Shown piece after piece: positions 53,118 to 61,972 of a DNA stretch of 64,000 nt (positions within the stretch are counted from its first letter, which is position 1; every line of letters starts with the position of its first letter). The position numbers and the translations under genes are program-made. The notes beneath the pieces were generated by a model. It had not been told where the DNA came from and ran no database searches. It worked only from the letters and a program-made list of their open reading frames with translations. The DNA is from Flavobacterium glaciei (GTDB lineage Bacteria > Bacteroidota > Bacteroidia > Flavobacteriales > Flavobacteriaceae): NCBI RefSeq assembly GCF_003350545.1, contig NZ_QQBA01000004.1, positions 124,001 through 188,000 on the forward strand, in the 5' to 3' direction.

Positions 53118-53597
53118 ATGTTTCAAAAATGGGAAGAAAATATCAATCAATTTATTTCTACAGCTAATAAGCATAAAGTAAGAATGTTGATGGTTGGCGG
53201 AGGAGCAGTAAATTTCCATGGATACCAGCGCCATTCTGCGGATGTCGATTTTTGGATAGAGACTACGGATGAAAATTTTAAAAAATTAGTAGCCGTTTTT
53301 AATGAAATGGGATATGAAATTGATGATTTCCCCGAAAATGTAAAAAATCAAGAACAAAACATTTCCGTTAAATTCTCTCCTGTAGACTTGGATTTAGAAT
53401 TAATTACAAAATTTTCTGTAAATAAAACTTTTGCAGAAGCATTTGAAAGCAGCGAAGAAGTACAAGTGAATGACAATCTTTTTTTGAAATGGAATGTACT
53501 GTCACTAGAGGATTTAATAACAAGCAAAATTAAAGCAAATAGACCTAAGGATTTATTGGATATTCAGCAATTGCTAGAAATAAACAAAAAACAATAA
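53118..53597 (+). CDS. Nucleotidyltransferase-fold protein (MNT/AbiEii-like)
   Basis: A 159-residue protein with the nucleotidyltransferase signature: [20 protein letters not shown] then VDFW, i.e. GG...DxD, and a further carboxylate in VDLDLELI near residue 95. The C-terminal helix [20 protein letters not shown] is the part that in related proteins closes the nucleotide site. It sits 1 bp after the 60-aa gene and 40 bp before rsmA. An adenylylating toxin or antitoxin role is possible; no pairing HEPN gene is present, so this is not shown. Confidence 0.75.
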   Translation: MFQKWEENINQFISTANKHKVRMLMVGGGAVNFHGYQRHSADVDFWIETTDENFKKLVAVFNEMGYEIDDFPENVKNQEQNISVKFSPVDLDLELITKFSVNKTFAEAFESSEEVQVNDNLFLKWNVLSLEDLITSKIKANRPKDLLDIQQLLEINKKQ

Positions 53598-53637
53598 AAT
53601 TAGGACAATAAAAAATACTGAAAGTATTCAGCATAAT

Positions 53638-54417
53638 ATGGAAAAAGTAACAGCCAAAAAACACCTCGGACAACACTTCTTGAAAGACGAAAGCATTGCA
53701 AAAGATATTGCTGACACGTTAAATTTAGAAGGATATGATGATGTATTAGAGATAGGTCCAGGAATGGGAGTTTTGACAAAATATTTGTTGGATAAACCGG
53801 TGAACACCTACGTTATTGAAATCGATACGGAATCAGTGACGTATTTGGACCAGAATTATCCAAAATTAAAAGACAGAATCATTTCTAAAGATTTTTTGAA
53901 ATACAATGTCAACGATGTTTTTGAAGGGAAACAATTCGCGATTATTGGGAATTTCCCGTATAATATCTCGACACAGATTGTGTTTAGAACATTGGAGTAC
54001 CGCGATCAGATTCCGGAATTTGCAGGAATGTTTCAGAAAGAAGTGGCGCAACGTATTTGTGAAAAAAAGGGAACAAAAGCGTATGGAATTCTGTCCGTTT
54101 TGGTTCAGGCTTTTTATGATGCCGAATATTTATTCACGGTAGATGAAAATGTATTTATTCCGCCACCTAAGGTAAAATCAGGTGTTTTACGTTTGCGTAG
54201 AAAGAAAGATTATAGCTTGCCTTGCGGCGAAAAATTATTTTTTACGGTAGTAAAAACGGCTTTTCAACAACGACGCAAAACGTTACGAAATAGTTTGAAA
54301 ACCTTAAATTTGTCGGATAGTTTGAGAGAGGATGAGATTTTCAACCTTCGACCAGAACAATTAAATGTAGAACAGTTCATAGCACTTACCCAAAAAATAG
54401 AAGCCGATGGAGTTTAA
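53638..54417 (+). CDS. rsmA: 16S rRNA (adenine(1518)-N(6)/adenine(1519)-N(6))-dimethyltransferase
   Basis: Dimethylates A1518 and A1519 near the 3' end of 16S rRNA (KsgA). 259 residues: [15 protein letters not shown], the SAM motif [12 protein letters not shown] near residue 39, the acidic VIEIDTE and the catalytic IGNFPYNIS near residue 102. The C-terminal helical domain includes [14 protein letters not shown]. Overlaps mgtE by 11 bp. Confidence 0.96.
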   Translation: MEKVTAKKHLGQHFLKDESIAKDIADTLNLEGYDDVLEIGPGMGVLTKYLLDKPVNTYVIEIDTESVTYLDQNYPKLKDRIISKDFLKYNVNDVFEGKQFAIIGNFPYNISTQIVFRTLEYRDQIPEFAGMFQKEVAQRICEKKGTKAYGILSVLVQAFYDAEYLFTVDENVFIPPPKVKSGVLRLRRKKDYSLPCGEKLFFTVVKTAFQQRRKTLRNSLKTLNLSDSLREDEIFNLRPEQLNVEQFIALTQKIEADGV

Positions 54418-55759
54418 AATCAGCAAAGAATTAATACAAGAATTAGAGCTACTCATTCAAAGTAAAAACGACCAACAGCTGGAAGTGATTTTGAATGATA
54501 TGCACCATGCTGATATTGCCGAGATTCTTGATGAGCTTGATTTTAATGAAGCAACCTATATTTTTAAAGTATTAGACAGTGAAAAAACCGCTGAAATTCT
54601 TCTGGAACTCGAAGATGATTTGCGGGAGAATATTCTAAGCAGGCTTTCGGCAAAGGAGATTGCGGAAGAATTAGATGAGCTGGAAACCAATGATGCTGCT
54701 GATATTATTGCGGAGCTTTCGCAAGATTTGAAAGCTGAGGTAATATCAGAACTTCAAGATGTGGAGCATGCGAAAGATATTGTAGACTTGTTGCGTTATG
54801 ACGAAGATACAGCTGGTGGAATCATGCATAAGGAATTGGTTAAAGTCAATGAAAATTGGAACGTACTTACGTGTGTAAAAGAAATGCGCATTCAAGCCGA
54901 AAATATTTCCAGAGTCCATTCGATTTATGTGGTGGATGACGAAGATAGATTGAAAGGGCGTTTGTCGCTGAAAGACTTGTTGACCACTTCTTCTAGAACT
55001 CCCATTAATGATGTTTACATTCGAAAATTAAATTCAGTTAAAGTAGATACTGAAGATGTTGAGGTGGCCAGAATCATGCAAAAATACGATTTAGAAGCCA
55101 TTCCTGTTGTGGATGAATTGGGAAGATTAGTGGGTCGAATCACAATTGATGATATCGTAGATGTAATCAAGGACGAAGCCGATGAGGATTACCAGTTAGC
55201 AGCGGGTATCTCGCAAGATGTTGAGGCAGACGACAGCATATTTGAGCATACAAAAGCAAGATTGCCGTGGTTGGTTTTAGCTCTTTTAGGAGGTTTTATC
55301 TCCGTAAAAGTGCTTGGATTATTTGAAGGAGCGATGCTGGAACACGGAAATTTATTCTTTTTTACGCCTCTAGTTGCGGCAATGGCAGGAAATGTTGGGG
55401 TACAATCATCTGCAATTATTGTGCAGGGTTTGGCAAATAATACGTTGAGTGGTTCATTATTTAATAGATTGGTCAAAGAAGTGTCGCTGAGTTTGTTAAA
55501 CGGAGTGATTCTGGCCACGATATTATTTCTAGGAAGTCATTTTCTGTTAAACGTAGAAATTATAATAGGAGTTATTGTTACTGTAGCATTGATGTCGGTA
55601 ATTATTATTGCTTCATTAATAGGAACTTTTGTTCCATTATTATTGGATAAATTTGGTATTGACCCCGCCTTAGCTACAGGGCCGTTCATCACAACGAGCA
55701 ATGATATTTGTGGAATTCTAATTTATTTTTCGATAGCAAAAATGATTCTGGGATTTTAA
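54407..55759 (+). CDS. mgtE: Magnesium transporter MgtE
   Basis: Mg2+-gated inner-membrane channel, 450 residues. The N-terminal superhelical domain ([35 protein letters not shown]) is followed by two CBS domains (about 135-255). Five membrane segments include [16 protein letters not shown], the region of the pore, and the late [20 protein letters not shown], which supplies the ion-binding acidic residue. Starts within rsmA, so it is coupled. Confidence 0.95.
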   Translation: MEFKISKELIQELELLIQSKNDQQLEVILNDMHHADIAEILDELDFNEATYIFKVLDSEKTAEILLELEDDLRENILSRLSAKEIAEELDELETNDAADIIAELSQDLKAEVISELQDVEHAKDIVDLLRYDEDTAGGIMHKELVKVNENWNVLTCVKEMRIQAENISRVHSIYVVDDEDRLKGRLSLKDLLTTSSRTPINDVYIRKLNSVKVDTEDVEVARIMQKYDLEAIPVVDELGRLVGRITIDDIVDVIKDEADEDYQLAAGISQDVEADDSIFEHTKARLPWLVLALLGGFISVKVLGLFEGAMLEHGNLFFFTPLVAAMAGNVGVQSSAIIVQGLANNTLSGSLFNRLVKEVSLSLLNGVILATILFLGSHFLLNVEIIIGVIVTVALMSVIIIASLIGTFVPLLLDKFGIDPALATGPFITTSNDICGILIYFSIAKMILGF

Positions 55760-55848
55760 AAGAGAATAGAACAAAGAAGAAAGATAATAGAATATTGAGA
55801 GAAAATTCAACAAAAAACTAATACAACTATAACTACACAACCAACACT

Positions 55849-55893
55849 TTTCCCTAATTACTCACTATACATTGGAGAGAGTTAGGGAGAGGA
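55849..55893. repeat. Short inverted repeat before proC
   Basis: TTTTCCCTAATTACTC and GAGAGAGTTAGGGAGAGG form an imperfect inverted pair around TATACATTG. The word pattern (GGAGAG-TTAGGG) is a common non-coding repeat in flavobacterial genomes, from general knowledge of the group. Low confidence. Confidence 0.4.
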
Positions 55894-55908
55894 AAAACCA
55901 CAACCAGC

Positions 55909-56685
55909 ATGAAAGTACACATCATTGGCGGCGGAAACTTAGGTGTTTCTATCGCATTAGGATTATCAAAATTTTCAACAGAAAATCAGGTTACCGTAAC
56001 CAGAAGAAATACATCAAGCATTCTATACCTTGAAAAATTAGGCGCCACGGTTTCAACAAATAATACACATCAGATTCAGGAAGCCGATGTCATTATTCTA
56101 ACTATAAAACCCTACCAAGTAGATACTGTTTTAGCCGAAATTCTCCCTGTAATTTCAAATAAAATTATCGCTTCGGCTGTGAGTGGATTATCAATAGAAA
56201 ATTTACAAAACAAAATCGGAGCGGCCAATAGTGCCATCCGAATAATGCCCAATATTGCGGCACAATTTGGCGCGTCAGCCACTTGTATTGCGTTCCATGA
56301 AAAAGATAAAGACAAGGCACAGGATATAGTTTCTCTTTTCCAAAGTTTGGGAACCGCTCCTATAATTGACGAAAAATTAATGGATGCAGCAACCGTTTTA
56401 GCGGCTAGCGGAACTGCTTTTGCATTGCGTTACATTCGTGCTTCTATGCAAGCCGGAATCGAAATAGGATTTGACTGGCAAACTGCTCTGGCCATATCTG
56501 CACAAACTGTAAAAGGCGCTGCCGAAATGTTGTTGGAAGAAAAAGTACACCCAGAACAATTAATAGATCGCGTAACTACTCCACAAGGCTGTACCATTGC
56601 GGGATTGAACGAAATGGAAATGCACGGATTCAGTTCGTCCTTGATTCGAGGAATCAAAACGTCATTGAAACAAATCAAGGGGTAA
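55909..56685 (+). CDS. proC: Pyrroline-5-carboxylate reductase
   Basis: Last step of proline synthesis: NAD(P)H reduction of pyrroline-5-carboxylate. 258 residues with the Rossmann motif IIGGGNLGVSIALG at residues 4-17, SGLSIENLQNKIG and the proline-site region LAASGTAFALRYIRAS. The late DRVTTPQGCTIAGL is the P5CR signature. Ends just before a long terminator hairpin. Confidence 0.94.
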   Translation: MKVHIIGGGNLGVSIALGLSKFSTENQVTVTRRNTSSILYLEKLGATVSTNNTHQIQEADVIILTIKPYQVDTVLAEILPVISNKIIASAVSGLSIENLQNKIGAANSAIRIMPNIAAQFGASATCIAFHEKDKDKAQDIVSLFQSLGTAPIIDEKLMDAATVLAASGTAFALRYIRASMQAGIEIGFDWQTALAISAQTVKGAAEMLLEEKVHPEQLIDRVTTPQGCTIAGLNEMEMHGFSSSLIRGIKTSLKQIKG

Positions 56686-56795
56686 GTTTACTTTAGGTAT
56701 GTCTTTATCCGTAAATTATTGATGGCATTTTTTCAAAAACGGTTGATGTTTTAACGAGTTAATTTATAAAGATTTATAGACAAATCTCTAAATAG

Positions 56796-56863
56796 AAATT
56801 GCCTAACCATTAATTAAGATTCTGAAATTGGTATCTTAATTAATAGTTAGGCAATTTTTTTTT
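56796..56863. terminator. Long terminator hairpin between proC and the four-helix-bundle gene
   Basis: A 25-bp stem with a single mismatch (56796-56820 and 56833-56857), from AAATTGCCTAAC through ATTAATTAAGAT, with a 12-nt loop and a T9 run. It lies 110 bp after proC and about 65 bp after the convergent gene's stop, and can act on both. Confidence 0.85.
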
Positions 56864-56929
56864 CTTGTAATAAATAGAACTAACGGGCAGTAAATGAATT
56901 TTGACTAATGTCCTTTGCCATAAAAAGAT

Positions 56930-57379
56930 TTAAGCCATATGATTGCTTAAATCTTTTATTTTTTGGTAGTTTGCTTTTATAGCAGCATGTTGCTCTTTTA
57001 CCATCATCAGTTGTTCCAAAGATAAATCTTCAGCTTGAGTTAATGCGTCATCGTAGGTTTCAAGTGCAGCTTCTTCTCCATATTCGCATGAATTGATTAT
57101 CGCTTTTCTGTCGCTACCTGTCACTGCAGATTTAATATCCATCCACACTCTAAACAATTTACCTGATGTAGTTGTTCCTTCAGTTGGTGTTCCGCCTAAT
57201 CTTTTTACTTCTGCAACAAGATCTGATTTGCATTTTAAACTCGTTTCAGTAAAATGAGAAAATAATGTTTTCAAATCTGTTTCATCAGCCTCTTTTGAAG
57301 CAGTTTCGTACCCTTGGATTCTATCGTTGTTGATTTGAACTAACGAATTTAATATGTCAATTGATTTTTCAGTGTTCAT
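56930..57379 (-). CDS. PA2169-family four-helix-bundle protein (DUF2383)
   Basis: A 149-residue ferritin-like helical protein. MNTEKSIDILNSLVQINNDR and GYETASKEADETDLKTLFSH start the first two helices; GTPTEGTTTSGKLFRVWMDI marks the loop before the third; the fourth helix ends VKEQHAAIKANYQKIKDL. Carboxylates and His for a di-iron site are not all evident. Members are stress-associated in several bacteria; the molecular role is unknown. Confidence 0.86.
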   Translation of the reverse strand: MNTEKSIDILNSLVQINNDRIQGYETASKEADETDLKTLFSHFTETSLKCKSDLVAEVKRLGGTPTEGTTTSGKLFRVWMDIKSAVTGSDRKAIINSCEYGEEAALETYDDALTQAEDLSLEQLMMVKEQHAAIKANYQKIKDLSNHMA

Positions 57380-57627
57380 CTTATTTGTATTTATAGAGTG
57401 AATTAATTTTCACTTACACAAATATCAAGATACTTAGCACCATAAGCTTTACACAATTTTTTTTAAAATTTGTAACATTGACACATTGTTAAGTATTTGA
57501 CAAACAGAATTTAAAACATGCTGTAGTGAAAAACTTTAATTCTGAATTCGATGTATTAGTTACGCACATAATACTCTACATCAGGAATCATTTTATAAAA
57601 TAAATCTTATATTTGAAAAAAACTATC

Positions 57628-58008
57628 ATGAAAAAACTACTCCTATTAACGTTTATTTTAATTTCAAGTTACACTGTTAACGCCCAACAAAACAAACAAA
57701 AACAACTGCTTAGGCATGTGGTAATGTTTGGTTGGAAACCGGTAACTGATGCAGCTGCAATTGACAAAGTGGTAACAGCATTTGGGAGTTTGGAACATAA
57801 AATAAAATTAATCAAAGCGTACGAATGGGGTATCAACAACAGCCCTGAAAACTTGAATAATGGTTTAACCCATTGTTTTGTGCTGACTTTTAAGAGTGAA
57901 GCGGATAGAGATGCGTATTTGATTCACCCGGATCACAAAGCTTTTGTGGCTGTTTTGAGTCCGGCACCGGATAAAGTAACTGTAGTTGATTATTGGACGA
58001 ATAAGTAA
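57628..58008 (+). CDS. Secreted Dabb-family (stress-responsive alpha/beta-barrel) protein
   Basis: 126 residues from the ATG at 57628, chosen because it begins a clean signal peptide (MKKLLLLTFILISSYTVNAQ) and follows TATATTTG at 57608-57615; an in-frame TTG at 57613 is part of that box. The mature part has RHVVMFGWKPVTDAAAIDKV and YEWGINNSPENLNNGLTHCF, the dimeric alpha/beta-barrel signature. Function unknown; export is unusual among Dabb proteins but common in Bacteroidota members. Confidence 0.85.
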   Translation: MKKLLLLTFILISSYTVNAQQNKQKQLLRHVVMFGWKPVTDAAAIDKVVTAFGSLEHKIKLIKAYEWGINNSPENLNNGLTHCFVLTFKSEADRDAYLIHPDHKAFVAVLSPAPDKVTVVDYWTNK

Positions 58009-58048
58009 ACAAAAACCGATTTAAAAATTAAAGATTATTAAATATAAA

Positions 58049-58645
58049 ATGAAAAGAGTATTAGCAGTCCTGATATTAGCATTTAATCTAAATGTAAACG
58101 CCCAAGAAGTAAGTGTTGAAAAATCAATTTTTGGAATACAAACTGGATTTGGAGTACACACTGGAATTTGGTTCAACAATGAAAGCAAACTTTCAAATAG
58201 CATCGCTTTACGAAGTGAAATTGGGCTTGAAAAGGATTTTACCGTTGGAGATCATTACGATGGAGCTGGTTTTATTTTGCAACCTGAACTTACAGTAGAG
58301 CCAAGATATTATTACAACTTGGAAAAAAGGAACTCAAAAGGTAAAAAAACAGCCAATAACAGCGGAAACTATATTTCGATTAAAACAAGTTACCATCCGG
58401 ACTGGTTTGTTATTAATTTAGCTGATAACGTAACTAAGACAGCTGATTTAGCTATTGTGCCCACTTGGGGTTTAAAACGTCAAATAGGCAATCATTTTAC
58501 GTATGAAACAGCAGCGGGATTTGGATATCGCGTTGTGTATTTAAAAGAGAATTCAATTAATGGTAACGTGCAGAATGTAGACGGAGCATACAATAGAAAT
58601 CAATACATTCCTTATCTACATATAGGAATTGGATATGTTTTTTAG
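58049..58645 (+). CDS. Small outer-membrane beta-barrel-like protein
   Basis: A 198-residue exported protein: signal MKRVLAVLILAFNLNVNAQ, then alternating beta strands (SIFGIQTGFGVHTGIWF, LQPELTVEPRYYYNLEK, YISIKTSYH) ending IGIGYVF, with a terminal aromatic, as in eight-stranded porin-like barrels. No ligand or partner can be named. It follows the Dabb gene by 40 bp and precedes a terminator. Confidence 0.78.
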   Translation: MKRVLAVLILAFNLNVNAQEVSVEKSIFGIQTGFGVHTGIWFNNESKLSNSIALRSEIGLEKDFTVGDHYDGAGFILQPELTVEPRYYYNLEKRNSKGKKTANNSGNYISIKTSYHPDWFVINLADNVTKTADLAIVPTWGLKRQIGNHFTYETAAGFGYRVVYLKENSINGNVQNVDGAYNRNQYIPYLHIGIGYVF

Positions 58646-58693
58646 GGAAAAAGAAAAAACAATAATGGATATCTCATCTTGTTTTATAGAATC

Positions 58694-58722
58694 AAAAAAG
58701 GCTGTTTAATACAGCCTTTTTT
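58694..58722 (+). terminator. Terminator of the outer-membrane protein gene
   Basis: Perfect 12-bp stem AAAAAAGGCTGT/ACAGCCTTTTTT with the loop TTAAT, 50 bp after the stop. The following 140 bp up to nhaA show nothing else. Confidence 0.9.
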
Positions 58723-58864
58723 AATTCTATGTGTATATGATTAAGAGTTGGTTCTTGTCTAGATGTTTTACAATTTTTATTTATAGTTCTAATGGTAAAA
58801 AGAAAATTGCAATTAAACAAATACTATTACAATTTGCCGTAAAAGTAGACCAAAACTAAAATAG

Positions 58865-60040
58865 TTAATGGTTTTTTACATTTTTAACAGCGAACTTTTT
58901 AGTAGGTTTCAAATTAAATTTTAACCACAAGAAACCAATGGTTCCTGCAATAAATGAAGCAACCAGAATCGCAATTTTAGAATAGGTGATAACTTCTTCG
59001 CCATCATTTTTAAAAGCAAGCAAGGTTATGAAAATAGACATCGTAAATCCTATTCCACCCAGCATTCCAGCGCCCAGAATACTGCTCCATTTTAAATCTC
59101 GTGGTAACGTACAAATCCCTAGACTCACGGCAAGGAACGAAAATAACCATATTCCCAATGGTTTTCCTACCACAAGACCCAGCATAATTCCAATCGTGTT
59201 AGGATGATTTAGTCCCTCATGCCAATCAGTGTTTATGGCAATACATGTATTTGCTACAGCAAATAAAGGAAGGATAAAAAACGCTACCGGGTTGTGTAAA
59301 AAATGCTGTAATCGGTACGAAGATGTTTTTTTGCCCCCATTTCCAAACGGAATTACAAAGGCCAATAATACACCTGTTATCGTAGCGTGAACTCCTGAAT
59401 TTAGCATGAAATACCACATTGCAGCACCACCTATTAAATAGGGAATAAGACTGTGTACTTTTCTTCGGTTCAGTATAAACAAACCACCCATAATAGCAAA
59501 AGCAATGAATAAATTCACATACGCAATAGTATCCGTATAAAAAATCGCAATTACCATGATAGCACCTAAATCATCAATCACGGCAAGTGCTGTCAAAAAA
59601 ACTTTCAGTGATGTAGGTACGCGATTTCCTAAAAGAGATAAAATACCAATTGCAAAAGCAATATCAGTCGCCATAGGGATTCCTGCACCGTTTTGTGTGA
59701 TAGTTCCAAAATTCAACAATAAAAAGATTCCTGCTGGAACAACCATGCCTCCAAAGGCACCAAAAATAGGTAATGCTGCATTTTTTATGCTGGATAATTC
59801 TCCTTGGTAAATTTCTCGTTCTAATTCTAATCCAATGAGGAGAAAAAAGATAGTCATTAACCCATCATTAATCCAGTGCGTAATGGAATGACTTCCAATA
59901 TTAGTTTCCCAAAAAGCGATATACTCGGTTTGAATGGATGAATTAGCTAATAAAAGAGAGAGTATTGTAACAAATAGTAATAAGAGTCCGCCTGCTTTTT
60001 CACTTTCAAAAAAAGCTTTAAATGTTTTTGTCAATTTCAT
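58865..60040 (-). CDS. nhaA: Na+/H+ antiporter NhaA
   Basis: Exports Na+ (and Li+) against two protons at high pH or salinity. The 391-residue inner-membrane protein has about twelve segments, with the paired transport aspartates in VIDDLGAIMVIAIFY near residue 163. Other family segments are THWINDGLMTIFFLLIGLEL and NGAGIPMATDIAFAIG, and there is a late GIGFTMSIFITLLAF. Transcribed away from the dehydrogenase fusion gene; two 12-bp palindromic repeats lie in the shared 145-bp gap. Confidence 0.95.
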   Translation of the reverse strand: MKLTKTFKAFFESEKAGGLLLLFVTILSLLLANSSIQTEYIAFWETNIGSHSITHWINDGLMTIFFLLIGLELEREIYQGELSSIKNAALPIFGAFGGMVVPAGIFLLLNFGTITQNGAGIPMATDIAFAIGILSLLGNRVPTSLKVFLTALAVIDDLGAIMVIAIFYTDTIAYVNLFIAFAIMGGLFILNRRKVHSLIPYLIGGAAMWYFMLNSGVHATITGVLLAFVIPFGNGGKKTSSYRLQHFLHNPVAFFILPLFAVANTCIAINTDWHEGLNHPNTIGIMLGLVVGKPLGIWLFSFLAVSLGICTLPRDLKWSSILGAGMLGGIGFTMSIFITLLAFKNDGEEVITYSKIAILVASFIAGTIGFLWLKFNLKPTKKFAVKNVKNH

Positions 60041-60088
60041 TTTTGGATTTTCATTTATTATAAACAGAAGGTTGATAACAAAAAATTA

Positions 60089-60120
60089 TTAAGCGCTAAT
60101 TTACGATTTTAAGCGCTAAT
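60089..60120. promoter_or_regulatory. Twin palindromic motif between nhaA and the dehydrogenase-VOC gene
   Basis: TTAAGCGCTAAT at 60089-60100 and again at 60109-60120, exactly 20 bp apart, each with the palindromic core AGCGCT. The two-turn spacing on the same face of the helix suggests a cooperative operator. The bound regulator is unknown. Confidence 0.55.
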
Positions 60121-60185
60121 ATCCTCCGATAAATCAATAAACCGTAATTTTTTTGTTAATTTGAAGTATCAAAAACTGAATAATT

Positions 60186-61535
60186 ATGGACATCAAAATC
60201 CTTCACATAGACAGCAATCATCCCGTACTTTGGGATCAATTACAGCATTCCGGGTTTATAAACCACAGTGATTTTACTTCGTCAAAAGAAGAAATTGAAG
60301 CTAAAATTAATGAATATCAGGGTGTTGTAATTCGTAGTAGGTTTAAAATTGATAAAACTTTCTTGGACAAAGCGACTAATTTGCAATTCATCGCGCGCGT
60401 TGGAGCCGGATTAGAAAGTATCGATTGCGATTATGCAACGTCCAGAAACGTCACGCTTATTGCAGCTCCAGAAGGAAATAGAAATGCTGTTGCCGAACAT
60501 ACATTAGGAATGATTTTGTCACTTTTTAATAAATTGAATCAAGCCGACAGTGAGATACGAGCAGGTCATTGGAATCGAGAAAGTAATCGCGGTCATGAGT
60601 TGGATGGCAAAACAGTGGGAATTATTGGTTACGGGAATATGGGAAAATCTTTTGCCAAAAAACTCCGTGGTTTTGATGTCAAAGTGTTGTGTTATGATAT
60701 TCAGGAAAATGTAGGCGATGCTAATGCGAAGCAGGTTTCATTAGCAGAATTTCAAGAAAAAGTGGATGTACTGAGTCTACACATACCTTGGACTCCCGAA
60801 ACGGATAAAATGGTTGATGCTGATTTCATCAATGGTTTTGCAAAACCTTTTTGGATTATCAATACCTCTCGCGGTAAGAACATTGTCACTGCTGATTTGG
60901 TTGCGGCTATGCAACCCGGTAAAATTCTTGGAGCAGGTTTAGATGTTTTAGAATATGAGAAGTTGTCTTTTGAAACCCTTTTTCAAGATAAAAACACACC
61001 AGAGGCTTTTCAATATTTGTTGAAGGCGAAGAATGTAATCTTGAGTCCCCATATTGCCGGCTGGACATTTGAAAGCCATGAAAGATTAGCGCAAGTCATA
61101 GTTGATAAAATTAAAGTGAAGTATTTTGGTCAAGCCAAAGTTGAAGCGTCGGAGCAACGGGTTACGGGAATTGGCGGTTTCTTTTTTAAATCAAAAAATC
61201 CCAAAGAATTGGTGGCTTGGTACGGAAAACATTTGGGTTTAAAAACAGATCAATATGGTTCTACTTTTTGGTGGAAAGACAAAGAAGGAAATGATTGCTC
61301 AACCCAGTGGTCGCCATTTGCGGAGGACACTACTTATTTTGCTCCAAGCGAAAAACAGTTCATGCAAAATTTCCGAGTGCATGATTTAGAGAATGTTATA
61401 AAAAAATTATCGGAGGAAGGTGTAACAATTGTGGGTGATATGGAGACTTATGAGTATGGAAAATTTGGTTGGATACTAGATTCCGAAGGAAATAAAATTG
61501 AACTTTGGGAGCCAGTTGACACCGCATTTCAATAA
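60186..61535 (+). CDS. Fusion of a D-2-hydroxyacid dehydrogenase and a VOC (glyoxalase-like) domain
   Basis: One 449-residue frame. Residues 1 to about 318 are a complete D-2-hydroxyacid dehydrogenase of the 3-phosphoglycerate-dehydrogenase kind: GIIGYGNMGKSFA, catalytic Arg in NTSRGK, Glu in DVLEYEKL, His in SPHIAGWT. Residues about 325-449 are a VOC domain (GIGGFFFKSKNPKELVAWYG ... WILDSEGNKIELWEP). The VOC domain has the late metal-ligand-like Glu but a Phe where the first His usually stands. No stop or frameshift lies at the junction. The substrate is unknown. Confidence 0.85.
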   Translation: MDIKILHIDSNHPVLWDQLQHSGFINHSDFTSSKEEIEAKINEYQGVVIRSRFKIDKTFLDKATNLQFIARVGAGLESIDCDYATSRNVTLIAAPEGNRNAVAEHTLGMILSLFNKLNQADSEIRAGHWNRESNRGHELDGKTVGIIGYGNMGKSFAKKLRGFDVKVLCYDIQENVGDANAKQVSLAEFQEKVDVLSLHIPWTPETDKMVDADFINGFAKPFWIINTSRGKNIVTADLVAAMQPGKILGAGLDVLEYEKLSFETLFQDKNTPEAFQYLLKAKNVILSPHIAGWTFESHERLAQVIVDKIKVKYFGQAKVEASEQRVTGIGGFFFKSKNPKELVAWYGKHLGLKTDQYGSTFWWKDKEGNDCSTQWSPFAEDTTYFAPSEKQFMQNFRVHDLENVIKKLSEEGVTIVGDMETYEYGKFGWILDSEGNKIELWEPVDTAFQ

Positions 61536-61580
61536 CCTAAAACTTAAAACCAATACAAAACAAACTTATAGCTAGAACTT

Positions 61581-61862
61581 ATGGAAAACCAAAAACACGA
61601 ACATTGGAACAATCCAAAGCCTGTTCAACAAGATAACAAAAAAATTGCTGCAGGTCTACTTGCGATATTATTAGGACCTCTCGCAATACATAAATTCCTT
61701 TTGGGATATACCACAGTAGGGATTATCTGGTTAGTGATAAGTCTTTGTACTTGTGGAACGGTAACTGGTTTGTTAGGATTAATTGAAGGAATTATCTATT
61801 TGACCAAATCTGACGAAGAGTTTTACCAAACGTATCAAGTTGGAAAAAAAGCTTGGTTCTAA
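61581..61862 (+). CDS. TM2-domain membrane protein
   Basis: A 93-residue protein with a polar N-terminus (about 25 residues, several Lys and Gln) then a TM2 domain: two membrane segments (IAAGLLAILLGPLAIHKFLL, GIIWLVISLCTCGTVTGLLG) joined by a short loop, with the family DG-like turn replaced. Function unknown. Followed at once by a terminator. Confidence 0.85.
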   Translation: MENQKHEHWNNPKPVQQDNKKIAAGLLAILLGPLAIHKFLLGYTTVGIIWLVISLCTCGTVTGLLGLIEGIIYLTKSDEEFYQTYQVGKKAWF

Positions 61863-61868
61863 AACATA

Positions 61869-61911
61869 AAAAATCCCGTCTCGTCTTTTTAGGACCCGAC
61901 GGGATTTTTTT
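61869..61911 (+). terminator. Terminator between the TM2 gene and olsF
   Basis: Stem AAAAATCCCGTC/GACGGGATTTTT with a 17-nt loop and T7, usable from both sides. Confidence 0.9.
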
Positions 61912-61972
61912 GTTTTCTAATTTTTTTGATATAAATTTCAAGAACTAATTGCAGTTTGCTATAACAACGAAA

